Assembly (NCBI RefSeq): GCF_001641265.1
Contig: NW_020167561.1
Span: 24,217 to 88,216 of the forward strand
Source of the DNA: Pseudogymnoascus destructans
Taxonomy: Eukaryota; Ascomycota; Leotiomycetes; Thelebolales; Thelebolaceae
Direction of reading: 5' to 3'
Length of the DNA stretch: 64,000 bases
Part shown: positions 42,942 through 53,983 of the stretch, piece after piece
How positions within the stretch are numbered: position 1 is the stretch's first letter
Layout: each line of letters begins with the position of its first letter
The notes under the pieces: generated by a model
What the model saw: only the letters and a program-made list of their open reading frames with translations
Databases searched by the model: none
Told to the model about the DNA's origin: nothing
Translations under genes and position numbers: made by a program

Positions 42942-44111
42942 TTAATCACTATCCTCATCCGGATTCGCCACAAACAGCCTCTGCGCACTCATAGTCATGG
43001 TCCTCTCATCCACGCTCCCCCTCCTCCTCAACTCCTCCGGATTCCTCATGCTCTTCTCCCTCGTCACCCCCTCACCCCCAACCTGCTTAAGGAGGCTATT
43101 AGTCACCCTCACCGTATCGAGCTCCGCCACCGCATCCCCACGCTCCGCACTACTTCCACTCGCCATGCTCCCTCCGTCCGCGCCGCAACCGCTGCCAGGT
43201 GTCCCACCAAGCACACCCCCAGGCGGCACGACAACGAAGTCAAACTCTCCCGCAGAATCCCTCGGCGTAGCCGCCGGCGTCCCCCCGCTCCACCTCGCCC
43301 CAGTTCCCGATCCACTCTGCCTCATCCCAAACCCCCTCTTCGAACTCCCCAAACTACTCCTCCCACTCCCCGTCCTCTGATGATGCTGCACGCTCGACAC
43401 CGCATCCTCACCATCGCTATCCCCCCCTTCCACCTCCGTCGCACTGAGCCTCATCGGCACCCCCCCCACGCCCACCCCAAAGTCTCCCGCCGGCGCATAC
43501 CCCACCAGCCCCGCCTTGCCATGATGTCTAATCTTCGCCGCGACCCTGCTCCCCCCCGACGCCAACCCGGACTGCGCCGTACTCGTCGTCGTCATCGCGC
43601 GCCCCGAGTCGGGGGCGCCAGCGACCTCGAGGTGGGCGCGCGCTTTGGCGGCGCGCTGGGCGGCGAGGTGGCGCGGGTCGAGGTGCTGCGCGCGGTCGCA
43701 CCAGACGGTGGCTTTTTGCTTGCGGAGGAGGGCGACGTAGCCTTGGTTTTGGGGCGCGGGGAAGGGGCGCGAGGAGGAGGAGGGGGTGCGGTTTACGGTT
43801 GGGGAGGTGGCGGTGGTGGAGGGGCTGAAGGAGGAGAAGGTGTGGGTTGAGGGGTGGCGACGGGTGGGGTGGAGGGAGGTCGGTTGGGAGGGGGGGTGTT
43901 GTTGCGGGTGTTGCTGTTGGGAGTAGGAGGGTTTTGAGGGGTAGGGAGAGAGGTTGGAGGGGTTGTTGGAGGAGGAGGAGTTGCGGGTACGGCTGTGAGA
44001 GTAGGTTGGGGCGAAGGAGGAGTCGGGGGTGGTGCGGCCGGTGGTGTGAGGGTGGAGGTTTGGCATCGGTTTGCGCTGGATGGGGTAGTGGTATGTTGGC
44101 TCGGCCATCAT
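42942..44111 (-). CDS. Conserved fungal protein of unknown function, Ser-rich
   Basis: Single-exon ORF of 389 aa from tandem ATGs (MMAEPTYHYPIQRKPMPN). The N-terminal 120 residues are Ser/Pro/Thr/Gln-rich and disordered. The motif YVALLRKQKATVWCDRAQ (about residues 124-141), followed by a basic Ala/Arg stretch, looks like the conserved core. The C-terminal part carries NSLLKQVGGEGVTREKSMRN and SAQRLFVANPDEDSD, also motif-like. I have the impression of a protein widespread in Pezizomycotina but cannot name it. No signal peptide or membrane segment. The strong GC bias gives long shadow ORFs on the other strand. Confidence 0.72.
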   Translation of the reverse strand: MMAEPTYHYPIQRKPMPNLHPHTTGRTTPDSSFAPTYSHSRTRNSSSSNNPSNLSPYPSKPSYSQQQHPQQHPPSQPTSLHPTRRHPSTHTFSSFSPSTTATSPTVNRTPSSSSRPFPAPQNQGYVALLRKQKATVWCDRAQHLDPRHLAAQRAAKARAHLEVAGAPDSGRAMTTTSTAQSGLASGGSRVAAKIRHHGKAGLVGYAPAGDFGVGVGGVPMRLSATEVEGGDSDGEDAVSSVQHHQRTGSGRSSLGSSKRGFGMRQSGSGTGARWSGGTPAATPRDSAGEFDFVVVPPGGVLGGTPGSGCGADGGSMASGSSAERGDAVAELDTVRVTNSLLKQVGGEGVTREKSMRNPEELRRRGSVDERTMTMSAQRLFVANPDEDSD

Positions 44112-44832
44112 GGTGTGTCAGGAGAAAGAGAGAGAGAGAGAGAGAGGTTGAGGGATTGTCGAGGTATTGAGGTTGTCGTCGAGGTGGGATATCGAGACTG
44201 CTGTTTTTCGTAGAGGGATTTTTCGAGGGATTTTTCGAGGGGTTTTCGAGGGATTTTTTCAAGGGATTTGTTGAAGGGGCAAGGACGATTCCTTTTTGAG
44301 GCGAGCCACCGGTCGGTCGGTGGTGGTGTTGTGGTGTTGTGGTGTTGGTGTTATCGCGAGACGGCGCTGGCGTTGCGGTGCACGAGCGATAATTGGACGT
44401 GCTGATAGGCTCTACCGTGGTCTACCGTGGTCTACCGTGGGCAAGTTGGTGCGGCCAGGCCAGGAGCGGCTAGGGTGAGGGTTGTGATGTCGTCGGTATG
44501 GGATAGGATGATGCTGTCGTCGTTGACGGCGGTAGTGATGGCGTGTCGGGGGAGTGGCAGCAGTTTGGCAATGGGGGGGTGTTGAGGTGTGTCGCGGTTG
44601 GTTGGGGAGGGTGTTGAAGGAGAGAAGAGAAGGCGGAGAATGGAGTGGAAAGGGTAACTTAGTTGTTGACGGAGCCGCCGTGGCCGTCATGTTTTGCTTC
44701 GGTGGTAACTCGGTGCTCACCGTAGGGTGGATTTTGTTAGTCCGTTGTTGGTTCGGTATATGTGGGTAGTGGGTACTTTGGACGGTGGAGGATGATGCAG
44801 GATCCTCTTTAGTACAAATGGCTTGGTAGGCG

Positions 44833-44897
44833 TGTCCCAGTGTGTCCCAGTGTGTCCCAGTGTGTCCCAGTGTGTCCCAGTGTGTCCCAGTGTATCT
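44833..44897. repeat. 10-bp minisatellite TGTCCCAGTG
   Basis: Six perfect units followed by decaying ones (TGTATCTTGGAG). Confidence 0.9.
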
Positions 44898-44935
44898 TGG
44901 AGTGTCTTTGGGCTGTCCTGATTGCGTATCCTGGG

Positions 44936-45085
44936 CGTCCCCAGCGTCCTCGGCGTCCCCATCGTCCCCATCCCCAGCGTCCCCGTCCCCATCGTCCCCA
45001 TCCCCAGCGTCCCCGTCCCCATCCCCATCCCCAGCGTCCCCATCCCCATCCCCAGCGTCCCCATCCCCATCCCCAGCGTCCCCAT
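44936..45085. repeat. C-rich minisatellite, CCCCATCC / CCCAGCGT units
   Basis: 6-bp and 9-bp C-rich words alternate (CCATCC, CCAGCGTCC). Both strands are open in several frames, encoding PSPSSPSPA- or GDGDAGDG-type repeats with no sign of being a real protein. Confidence 0.85.
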
Positions 45086-46301
45086 CCTGGATTGTGCTAT
45101 CCCTCTGGGTATTGCGTGGCACAGGGAGTATCCGGTACTTCGTGTAGGCATAGTATAGCGGCGGTTATAGTGGTAAGAATCTCACTGATCGGCGAGGATG
45201 ACGTTGGTTTCTAGCGGCTGATGGACAGATAGACCAGTGGTTGGATTGGGTAGGAGGAGGCTATTCAGCTACTCTGGCGATCGACAACTGAAAGGATCAA
45301 TTCAGCTCCACGCGCGGCAGGAGCAGGAGAAGTATGTAATCCAATCCCCACCCCTCTCTGCCATCATCCCGCCGCAATATTGAAAAAATAACCAAATAGT
45401 CATAGCCCAGCGTAGAGTAGCCCAATACCACCCCCCACCATGGCATTGGCTTTTCCTTTCTTTTTCGTCCATCCCCCATCCCGTCACCCCCAAATCCCCC
45501 AATCCAATGCATGCAATGCCCTGATCCAGCGAAGGCACACAAAACCCACCAACAATCCACAAACTCCACTGTTCTCCAAGACGCGCTCGCATCTCAGCTC
45601 GTCGCAGGGCTGACTACAGTACCTACGAAGGGTTGTAGAAGTAATATCAGCGTCGATATAGCCTAGCCCCGTGCCTTGCTTTCCCCGGCGGCCGCATGAG
45701 GGTTTATACCACATATATCGTCCGTATATATCCCCCTTCCCCTCCCCCTCCCCCTTCCCCGTCACCACCCTACCCTCACGGTAATGTAAAATGTAACCCC
45801 TCGATCAATCCCGCACGCCCCTTCGACGCGAGAGGGAAATGACCCCGGATCCGGCCTTGCCCTGGCCATCGCTGTGACCCTAACTTAGCCTACCTACCTG
45901 CCGTACCACGACAACAGACGACAGGACAGGATAGGAGAGGAAAGACCGACCCCGCACCGCACCTGCACCTGTAATGCAGTCCCCAGCCTAGCTGAAAAAC
46001 CAACGCATCATGGTCTAGATATTCGCGATTGGGATTGCTTTGTTGTTCTTCGAGCCACCTCCGAAGCCTCGTACTTGAGTGGTAGAGGAAGTAAGTTAGT
46101 TATGTAGATGTAGTTTAATCTTATCTTATCTAATCTTTCCATCTCCCCCCCCCCGCTCTCATCCCAGAAATAATACCATCACGTGATGATAACGATAAAA
46201 CCTTGCGCAAGGCCATACAAAAAATGTCAATCCAAGCCGCCATAGAAATCCTCCAAACCAAGATACCCTCATACCTCTCAACCTCCTCCCAAACCGCAAA
46301 G

Positions 46302-47105
46302 ATGGGACGCGAGCTCCAGAAAAAGAAGAACAGATCCAGCATCCCGAAAGTAAAGCATAAGCCGAAGAGCAAGCGCGTGAATCCGTTGGGGAATGCTATT
46401 ATCGCTGCGAACTGGTGTGTATTCCTCATTCCCTAATCCCATCTTATTTTATAAATCCCACATCCCACCACCTCGAATTCCCTGCCTCCCTCCTCCCTCC
46501 TCCCCCCCTCCGAAACAAAAGTAATAGTTGAACTCGCAACTAACACAACCCCCAGGGACTCCAAACAAACCCTAACCCAAAACTACACCCGCCTTGGCCT
46601 CGCCTCCCGCCTCAACGCCGCCACAGGCGGCACCGAGAAGAAGATCTCCGCTACCTCCTCCGCCGGGACCCTCGCCATCACCTCGGCCCTCCCCACCACC
46701 ATCGTGCCCCAAACAGCACGGGTAGAGCGCGATGAGACCGGGAAGATCGTCAAGGTGATCCATGCGCACACCAAGAAGGCGAACCCGCTCAACGATCCGC
46801 TTAACGAGCTCGAGTCCGGGGATGAGGATGAAGATGCTATGGAGGGATTCGAAGGGTTTCAGGACGACAAGGAAGAGCAAAACGAGGTAGTCCGCCAGCT
46901 AGAAGAACAAGCCCTCCGCGTCGCGGAGAAGAAGCCGAGGAAGCAGAGTGTTAGGGAGCAGGAGTGGTGTCAGCGACTAATTGAGAAGTGGGGGGAGGAT
47001 TATAAGAGTATGGTTAAGGATAGGAGGTTAAACCCGATGCAGCAGAATGAGCCGGACATTAGGAGGAGGATTGGGAGGTGGTTGGAGTCTAAAAGTGTGG
47101 TTTAG
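46302..47105 (+). CDS. nop16: Ribosome biogenesis protein NOP16
   Basis: Exons 46302-46414 and 46556-47105 (141-nt intron), 220 aa. It starts MGRELQKKKNRSSIPKVKHK, the classic basic NOP16 opening. The splice restores NAIIAANW-DSKQTLTQNYTRLGL, and the C-terminus ends EWCQRLIEKWGEDYKSMVKD and IRRRIGRWLES. An in-frame ATG 78 bp upstream (46224) exists, but homologs start at MGREL. Nop16 acts in nucleolar 60S assembly. The intron is longer than the window's usual 45-70 nt and pyrimidine-rich. Confidence 0.93.
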
Positions 47106-47443
47106 GTATATCTAATGAGTTTTGAAGCAAAAGAAGAAGAAGCGAGGGGTGTGTGTGTGTGAGGAGCTAATGGGGATGTGATAGCTATTGTAGCTCTGGA
47201 AATTGTGATTTCCCTCTTCCCTTTCTTTCCCTTGGCCGATTTCTTCTCCTCCCAATAGCGGAATCTCGCCCAGCATATATATCTGCCTGTTCCCTCCCCC
47301 CTTTCCTCCCAATACCGGGAACCTCTCTCGCCTAATCATATCCCCTCCTTCTACCCCCCATAAAAACTCCTCTCTCGGCGCGCATACCTAACCCCTTTAC
47401 ACCGCTAATTTTTACAATAAATATCTAAACCCCCCCCAACACC
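47106..47443. other. Intergenic between convergent NOP16 and CAF-1
   Basis: 338 bp holding two facing 3' ends. A GTGTGTGTGTG run lies at about 47148-47160. No gene seen. Confidence 0.45.
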
Positions 47444-49464
47444 TCAACTCACCCCCCCCTCCTCCCTCCACACCCACCTCTTCTCCGCCTCCTTCCCCCC
47501 CTCTCTCCTCGCAAACACCTCAAGGGTATTCTTAATACACCCCTTCGAGCTCTTCGGGAACTGTTTATTCAGCACCTCAATCAATCCAAGCTTACTCAAT
47601 TCATTCCCCTGCACCGCCTGTTTAAACGCAGGCATCTCGTCGGGGGCGACTAGTTTCTTCGTCCCTGCTCCTCCAGACTTGCCGCCAGAGGAGGAGGAAG
47701 AGGAGCCCTTGGAGGTGGATGAGGGCGCGGTGAGTCCGAACATCTTGACGGTCTTCGTGGGGGGGCCGTTCAAGTGTGCGCTTGTCCCTTTCATGGGGTT
47801 TAGGGGGAGGCGAGGGGGCTGCATGGAGGGTGGTGGGGCGGGGGGTGCCCAGTAGTGGGTTGCGAAGGGGTCGATGGGGGTTTGGACTTTGATGTTTTCT
47901 GCGCGTGGGTTAGATCTGCTTTTCTCCTTGGATCTCAGGGGATAAAAAATGGATGCGGGGAAGGGGGGGTTGGCTTACCATGTATAACCTCCAACGCAAA
48001 CCCTCGCATCTCGATATTCGGATACCGGCCTTGCTCGTCTTCCCAGCAGAGCCCCGTACTCTTCGGTTCCAAATCACCCAGCAGGACGAGTTTCCGCGCG
48101 TTAGCGATCTCGTCATCCGCGTCATCCAGGAAACCATCGAGATCCTCCTCTCCATCCGCATCATCGTCATCCTCGCCCTCAGACCCCAAATCCTCCTCAT
48201 CCTCCCCCGGCTCCTCCCACTCCGCCTCAGAATCATAATCATAATCCACTCCCGGTAGATCACGCTTAATCGGATTCCTAGCTAGCCTTGCCGCGCCCGA
48301 CACGGGTTGCTTGGTATACGTCCCGATGTACGGCGGCCGTACGTCCTCGGCGAATTTGAGGATCTTGTAGGAGATGGCCCGGAGGGAGGTGCGGGTGTTC
48401 TTGATCTGGGCATTTTGGGAGTCGGTCGTGAGGTCGATGGGTCGGGAGGAGCCGCCAAGGAGGTGTGACATGATTTGTTTGACGGGTACGCAGCGCCTGC
48501 CGCGGCGGGTGAAGCAGTTGTGGGGTATGTTGAAGGCTTTGGTCGCATCGAGTTTCGGTGGGCGTTCTGAGGCTTTTGATCCGCTGAGACAGGCATCTAG
48601 TTCGTGCTCCAAGATCTGCGTCGCAAACTCGTCCCGTTCAAACCGTAGTATAGGAGCTAGCGTGACGCTGTTCTGCACGAAGAACGCCGGGAATACCTTG
48701 TCGTAATCCGAGATCTCGCTGCGCTTATTTGGTGATTTATCGTCTGGTGCCGTACCTGCCGCGTTCCCGGGTTCTGGGCTCACGTCCTTCTCTGCCTTCT
48801 TGGCGGGTTGTGATATGAAGAAAGAATTGAGCTTCTTCTGGCTCCTCTCTTTCTTTTTCTTCTCCTCCTCCAGCCTTTGTTTCTCCTCTTCCTTTTTCCT
48901 CTTATCTTCCTCCTTGGCCTTCCTCTCCTTCTCCTTCTCCGCCCGCTCCGCGTCCTTCACCAGCTTCTCTGCCTCCTTAATAAGCCTTTTCTCCTCCTTC
49001 TCAGCCTCCTTTTTTTGCCGCTCGGCCTCCTTTTCCGCATCCCTCCTCGCCTTATCATGCTCCTTATCCCGCTTCTCTGCCTCCTTCCTCGCGCGCTCGT
49101 CCGCCTTCTCGCGGTCCCGGATCTCCTTCAAGATCTTCTTGTGTTCTTGCTCTGCGAACGTAAGCTTCGGCTTCCTCTTTGGCGGTTGGCCCCCGCTGCT
49201 CATCATGGAAAAGGCGTTCGGCGGCTGGAGAAGGGGTGAATTCGCTCCAAGGCTCGGGGTTCGTGACGGGGCTTCCGAGATTACTGACTCGGTGTCGCTC
49301 CTCGCTGGACTCGACTCTCGGATAAGGTGATGTGCTGCACAAGGTCGAAGGCGTTGTTCGAGTGACATCTTGAGAGGCGGTGATGTTACATTGGTAGAAC
49401 TATCTTCATGTTGCCGTTTCAATGATCGCGGGGACACTGAGGTGCCGCCCATTGAGGTGTCCAT
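47444..49464 (-). CDS. rlf2: Chromatin assembly factor 1 large subunit (p150/Rlf2)
   Basis: Exons 49464-47979 and 47898-47444 (80-nt intron), 646 aa. The start is the first ATG (MDTSMGGTSVSPRSLKRQ). Domains in order: a Ser/Pro N-terminus; a KER domain of about 110 residues (ILKEIRDREKADERARKEAE to KKKKERSQKKLNSFF), a long charged coiled coil; a middle with YDKVFPAFFVQNSVTLAPI; an ED region (YDYDSEAEWEEPGEDEEDLG then acidic run); and a C-terminal winged-helix-like end (LIEVLNKQFPKSSKGCIKNT, EKRWVWREEG). Splicing joins EVIHE-NIKVQTPIDPFA. CAF-1 deposits H3-H4 at replication forks and supports heterochromatin, relevant in a transposon-rich region. Confidence 0.93.
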
Positions 49465-49907
49465 TGTGCCAGCCCTAGCCAAACTCGGGGGGGGGGGGGG
49501 AAACAGTTACTCAAGCAAAGTCCAGCATATATGGGTTGATTCGGAATATTGTAAAGTGTAGTGATAGGCGTTGTGATGTCAACAATTGTTTCGGCCAGCG
49601 TTGTCTCTGAATGTCGTCTTTTGGGGTGGACACGCGTGAAGGGACGCGATTCTTGCAAGGGAAGTCGCGTAAATTGAACTTCTGTCCCGAATCCACGCTT
49701 ATCCCAATATGGCAGTAAGCTCCCACCCCTAAGCGTCCGCAAGGCTACTCGTACAGCGAGCGGTGATCATATTCCGTAAACGGTAATTTCATCTTCAGCT
49801 ATGACGTTAACTATTCCTTCGGAATACTCTCCTCGCGACCTCACACGACATATACCCTTTCTCGTGAGAAGCCCAACCACGGTCTATACATCTACAGGCA
49901 ATATCTC
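49465..49907. promoter_or_regulatory. Divergent promoter region, CAF-1 and GT17
   Basis: 443 bp between start codons, with a G13 run at 49488-49500 just upstream of the CAF-1 ATG. No specific factor site can be assigned. Confidence 0.5.
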
Positions 49908-51089
49908 ATGCTGGCGCCTACGACATCTATAATGCCGACGCGACGGCTGACGCGCTTCATCGCCCTCGCCGCCCTCGTGCTCGTCACCATCGCCGTCTTC
50001 TACAGCCCCCTCACCCCCCGCCGCCGCTATCAAATCCCCACAAGCCACTCAACCTGGCAAGCCGAGCTCGGTCCCGTCGACAACAAAGCAACCTCATACA
50101 TCGCTGAAGCCACACCTGCCGAGCTCTGCGCGCCCTACCACTGGGAACCACACACCCCCAAGGACGGCAAGCGCAAGATCTACGACCTCTTCCTCATCAA
50201 CGATGAGTTAAACTGGCTCGAGATCCGCCTCAACACCCTCAGCAAGCAAGTCGACTACTTCGTCGTCGTCGAGTCCCCCAAGACCTTCACCGGCCTCGAC
50301 AAGCCCCTCCACCTCAAGGAAAACTGGGACCGCTTCGCCCCCTTCCACTCCCAAATCATCCACCACATGCTCGACTCCGACCTCAACTCCACCAGGGCCT
50401 GGGATCACGAAGACCTGCAGCGCAACGCCATGTTCGACCAAGTCATCCCCTTCCTCGAGGGCCCAAAGGCAATCAAACCAGACGACGTCCTCGTCATCTC
50501 CGACATCGATGAGATTCCCCGCCCCCTCACCGCAACCCTCCTCCGCACCTGCGCCTTCCCCCGCCGCCTCACCCTCCGCTCAAAATTCTACTACTACTCC
50601 TTCCAATGGGAGCACCGCGGCCCGGAGTGGCAGCACCCGCAGGCAACCTTCTACACCGGGGAGACCACGCTGTCACCCTCGAACCTGCGCTCCGGTCGTG
50701 GAGGCAACCCGCTGACGCGCATTGGCGAGTCCGCTGATCTCTGGAACGCAGCGTGGCACTGCTCGTCCTGCTTTTCGCACATCTCCACTCTCCTTAACAA
50801 ACTTGCAAGCTTCTCCCACACAGAGTACAACCAGGAGAAATACCGCGCCAAGGCGGGGATCCTGCGCCGCGTCCGCAATGGCCTCGATCTATTTGATCGC
50901 TACTGGCAGACCTACGACCGCGTGGAGCGCAACGTCGATGTGCCCATGTACGTCATGAACAACGTGACGCGTTTTGCGTATCTGCTTGATCGCGACCCGC
51001 CGAATGCCAATTTTGAGGATGTGTCGGAGTTGGATTTGTCGGTGCAGGAGATTGGGGAGGCACAGAAGAAGAAGGGGGGCAAGAGGTGA
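49908..51089 (+). CDS. GT17 N-acetylglucosaminyltransferase-like type II membrane protein
   Basis: Single-exon ORF of 393 aa. A short basic N-terminus (MPTRRLTRF) precedes one membrane anchor (FIALAALVLVTIAVFY), then a lumenal domain: KIYDLFLINDELNWLEIRLN, VDYFVVVESPKTFTG, DVLVISDIDEIPRP (DxD-type motif for the nucleotide sugar), LRSKFYYYSFQW and SCFSHI. This is glycosyltransferase family 17, whose animal member is beta-1,4-mannosyl-glycoprotein GnT-III. In fungi the acceptor is unknown. A second in-frame Met at residue 9 is an equally good start. Golgi location is inferred from topology. Confidence 0.9.
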   Translation: MLAPTTSIMPTRRLTRFIALAALVLVTIAVFYSPLTPRRRYQIPTSHSTWQAELGPVDNKATSYIAEATPAELCAPYHWEPHTPKDGKRKIYDLFLINDELNWLEIRLNTLSKQVDYFVVVESPKTFTGLDKPLHLKENWDRFAPFHSQIIHHMLDSDLNSTRAWDHEDLQRNAMFDQVIPFLEGPKAIKPDDVLVISDIDEIPRPLTATLLRTCAFPRRLTLRSKFYYYSFQWEHRGPEWQHPQATFYTGETTLSPSNLRSGRGGNPLTRIGESADLWNAAWHCSSCFSHISTLLNKLASFSHTEYNQEKYRAKAGILRRVRNGLDLFDRYWQTYDRVERNVDVPMYVMNNVTRFAYLLDRDPPNANFEDVSELDLSVQEIGEAQKKKGGKR

Positions 51090-51952
51090 AGAGGCGGAGA
51101 GGGGTAGAGAGGAGTATACAGGTGACCTGCCCCAACAGGGGAGAGTCGGTTGACCCAAGAAGACCTCGCTCGGTTAACAAAAAATCGCTCAGTTGACCGT
51201 CAACCCAACTAACCAATAAAAACACTCATTAAAAACAACGTAGCAATTTGCACCTATGTGCCTTATGCATCAAGTCAAAATTGCTAAGATATAAGAGCAA
51301 TTTAGCAACTGTTACTGTCACACTTTTAGCGTGTAACAGGAACATATTTGCTAAGGCGTACCTAATGCTAAGGTGCCTACTCTAGCCCCACGTGCCCAAA
51401 TAGGAAAGGGGACTGTCACACTATGACAGAGCGATTTCTAGCCTAGTAAATTAGTAGTGTATCGTATGTAGTTAGCTATAATCAACAATTTGAACAACAT
51501 CCTATGCTTGAAATAGGTGAATACTATATATTACTCTATGATAACTATAGAAGCTGACCCTTATGGCATCTAGCAAACGGCCTAGCTTGCTATGTAGATG
51601 GCAAGCTAGGTCTCTAAACTTATTAGAGAGTCTATTAAGTGTTACAATGGTCACAGAGGTCATGATGCTAGTCTAGGTAAAGTAAGCTAGATTGAATCTA
51701 AAGAGAGAAGAAGAAGAAAGGAAGGAAGAAGGTAAGGCTATTCCTCATTATATGCAGCTGTGCGATTAGCAATCCCTTGTAACCTTGGTAGCTACTATAG
51801 CTGCCTATTCCTATAGTTGCTAGCAGCTATGATGTGCGATTATAATACTACCTCCCCCCTAATTGAGATTAATCTCCTAATAAGGTCATTGTGGCTTCTA
51901 TAGGTATTTTCAGTAGAAAGCTTATGTTTTATTGAAATTTGCAGCCGAGTAC
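51090..51952. other. Transition from genic to repeat-rich DNA
   Basis: About 860 bp, becoming AT-rich after 51200, with TAG/CTA-rich words and no open frame. It contains the MITE-like repeat at 51641-51783. Confidence 0.45.
51641..51783. repeat. Short MITE-like repeat, copy 2
   Basis: 143 bp with GTTACAATGG at one end and CCCTTGTAAC at the other (inverted GTTACAA). It is related to 30453-30573, with an extra GAAGAAGAAGAAAGG-type insertion of about 22 bp in the middle. Confidence 0.6.
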
Positions 51953-52890
51953 TATCATACTGACATTCGTTGCACTCAGTTTGCTATCAAACTCAAGAGC
52001 AAACTTGGAAATCTCCTCCTCAAACCTACAAGTCACTATACATATTTTGGCTTATCACACCAACAACAAGAGCAATACTACTCAACGATTGCTACAACCA
52101 TCTATGATTCATTACACGTCATCGCTCCTTAGTTACTGGGCCGATATTACCACATAGCATATCTCTACAACCCTCTATGATTCATTACATGACATCACTC
52201 ATACTACCACATGACATATCTCTACCAACTAGAGGCCTAGGAGCATGAACGATAGCTCTAAAAGCTCCTACGAACCTCTATGATTCATTACATGTCATCG
52301 CTCTTTAGTTACCCACAAGATTGGTTAAGTTATGACATAATTTGTCTATAGGGGTACTCTGACCTTGGACCTCCTTTTCACTTCCTATAGGCTAGGAACC
52401 CAAGAGATGGTTCTATGGGATTCTCTTACATTCGCTACATGATTAGCAAGCTAGTTGTGGGTCACACTTGATTTCTAATACATTTACCAAGCCTGGTTAG
52501 TCATGGAAAGTCATGGAAAATGAGAGAACTACACTCCTTTGGCATAAATAGGATTGCCCTTTCCTTAAGAAAGGGCAAGCAGGCAATACAGTAAATCAAA
52601 TATCACATACTTCCACGTCTTTTACAAGCTTCCAAGCATTCATCTTGTTACTCCTTGTTTCTGAAAAGTCAGTGAGGTGTTAACCTCTGACTTACCCCTG
52701 AGTTCCCAGACTCAACATTTGTTGCAACTTGTCTGAACCACTTCACTACATCACACCCCTGATTGCTGCGTTGTGGAATAGTCTAAGCTACAACCCTTTG
52801 GCTCTGTTTCCTAAGACAGTGTGTTGTCTTAGTAAAATCATCCCTTCCTTGGGTGGCTAGATTCTCACATCTGGTGCACCCACCATTACA
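51953..52890 (-). repeat. Solo LTR, family A, long form
   Basis: 938 bp, ends TATCATACTGAC (canonical TGT mutated to TAT) and CACCCACCATTACA. Flanks AGTAC (51948-51952) and GGTAC (52891-52895) differ by one G/A, consistent with an old target duplication. Confidence 0.82.
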
Positions 52891-52895
52891 GGTAC

Positions 52896-53460
52896 TAAGT
52901 GTTGTCTAGTAGGTGGTTCTTCCATGCTACTATATAGAATAACTTCTTCTATAGGAGTTTGGAGTTAAGGATTTCTTCAACTTCCCATTTAAGTTCATCC
53001 TCTATGATAATTAGAGGCGATGGTTCATGGTGCTGGCCTTGTAGTGCATCATTCAAATCAAGTCTTAACAAGTTGCCATATGATGTATCTTCATACTTGC
53101 TAGTAGTTCTAGCTGATATGCCACTTGTCTAATTTGTTCTAGAATCTTAAATGGACCAACTTGCTTATGATCAAGCTTTCTAGATGGCCTCTAGGTTTTG
53201 ATATTTTGAGTCGATAGCCATACTCTGTCTCTAATTTGATATCTTAGTGAAGCTTTTCTGTTCTAGTTCGCTATAGTCTTCATCTAGGATTAAGAGAGTG
53301 CAATTTGATCTTGTAGAAATTCCCAAATATCTTTCATGCTTTAAGCTATGTCCTTGTGTTCTTATGAGGTAGTTTTGAACTTGCTATTCTCTATATTAAA
53401 GCTCATTCTTAGCTCAAACCCCTTTTTTACAAAAAATGGACTAACTTTTGTTAAGTCTAA
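52896..53460 (-). pseudogene. Old Ty3/gypsy pol fragment, integrase C-terminal region
   Basis: The minus strand reads, with stops, segments such as YQIRDRVWLSTQNIKT, SRKLDHKQVGPFKILEQIR and YQLELLASMKIHHM, the end of a gypsy integrase. It is heavily decayed and AT-rich. It was one element with the piece at 61020-61643 before the chromovirus inserted. Confidence 0.7.
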
Positions 53461-53935
53461 TGTAACGCTGACTTCTAAACGATAGAAGACACAGAGGTTC
53501 TCTTGCGTAAAGGTTTACTTATCAGAGGAGGCAGGGGATCAGACACAAAGGCTTCAAGTAACACGTTACTAGTATATAACAAATACTGTATTGAGTTGAG
53601 CACGAAGCTCCTATCTAAGGAAATACTATCTACTTATATAGTGGCGTCGTGCCTAGTGGACTCTTGGGAACTCACTCGAGTCCTCGGAGTCCTGGACTCT
53701 TAGGACTCTTCTCATCATCCTGCGAGTCCATCACGTGCCTAGTGGACTCCTGGGAACTCACTCGAGTCCTCGGAGTCCTGGACTCTTAGGACTCTTCTCA
53801 TCATCCTGCGAGTCCGTCACGTGATACTTTCGGAACTACTATTCCCCGCTGCCCCTCCAGGTACCAGGGCCGGTCTCGTGCGACCTCCCTCCTTCCTGTC
53901 CTGTAGTTGGCCAGCCTTCTTGTTCCGTCGTAACA
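53461..53935 (-). repeat. 3' LTR of the chromovirus
   Basis: 475 bp, TGTTACGACGG ... GCGTTACA in element orientation (TGT...ACA). It contains a tandem duplication of an 86-bp unit (53649-53820), each copy ending in TCACGTG. Confidence 0.93.
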
Positions 53936-53955
53936 CTCGCTCCCTTCCCCTGGGC
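53936..53955 (-). other. Polypurine tract before the 3' LTR
   Basis: On the minus strand, AGGGGAAGGGAGCGAG abuts the LTR's first TGT, the expected plus-strand priming site for reverse transcription. Confidence 0.7.
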
Positions 53956-53983
53956 ATTCGTCTCGAATCCTATAAGTACGTCC

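Larger units (their letters stand above)
44112..46301. other. Long intergenic stretch with microsatellites
   Basis: About 2.2 kb. The left end is a GA run (44130-44147) and TTTTTCGAGGGAT direct repeats (44215-44275), in the leader of the upstream gene. Three TCTACCGTGG copies lie at 44412-44440. Two minisatellites are listed separately. 45300-45780 is C-rich with short ORFs without features. 46120-46160 precedes NOP16. No convincing gene. Confidence 0.45.

Noticed and set aside
42750..43850. 366-codon ORF on the plus strand
   Set aside because: Shadow of the conserved minus-strand gene at 42942-44111, Pro/Arg/His-rich only.
39690..44111. Triterpene biosynthetic gene cluster around the cyclase
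   Set aside because: No P450, acyltransferase or dehydrogenase gene adjoins it; neighbours are TE debris and a Ser-rich unknown.
44412..45147. Asp/Gly-rich or Ser/Pro-rich ORFs
   Set aside because: Generated by C-rich minisatellites; several frames open at once.
48800..49330. Ser/Phe-rich ORF opposite the CAF-1 KER domain
   Set aside because: The complement of Lys/Glu codons gives Phe/Leu/Ser runs; a composition artefact.
53503..53703. 66-codon ORF repeated at 60027-60227
   Set aside because: Lies wholly within the chromovirus LTRs.
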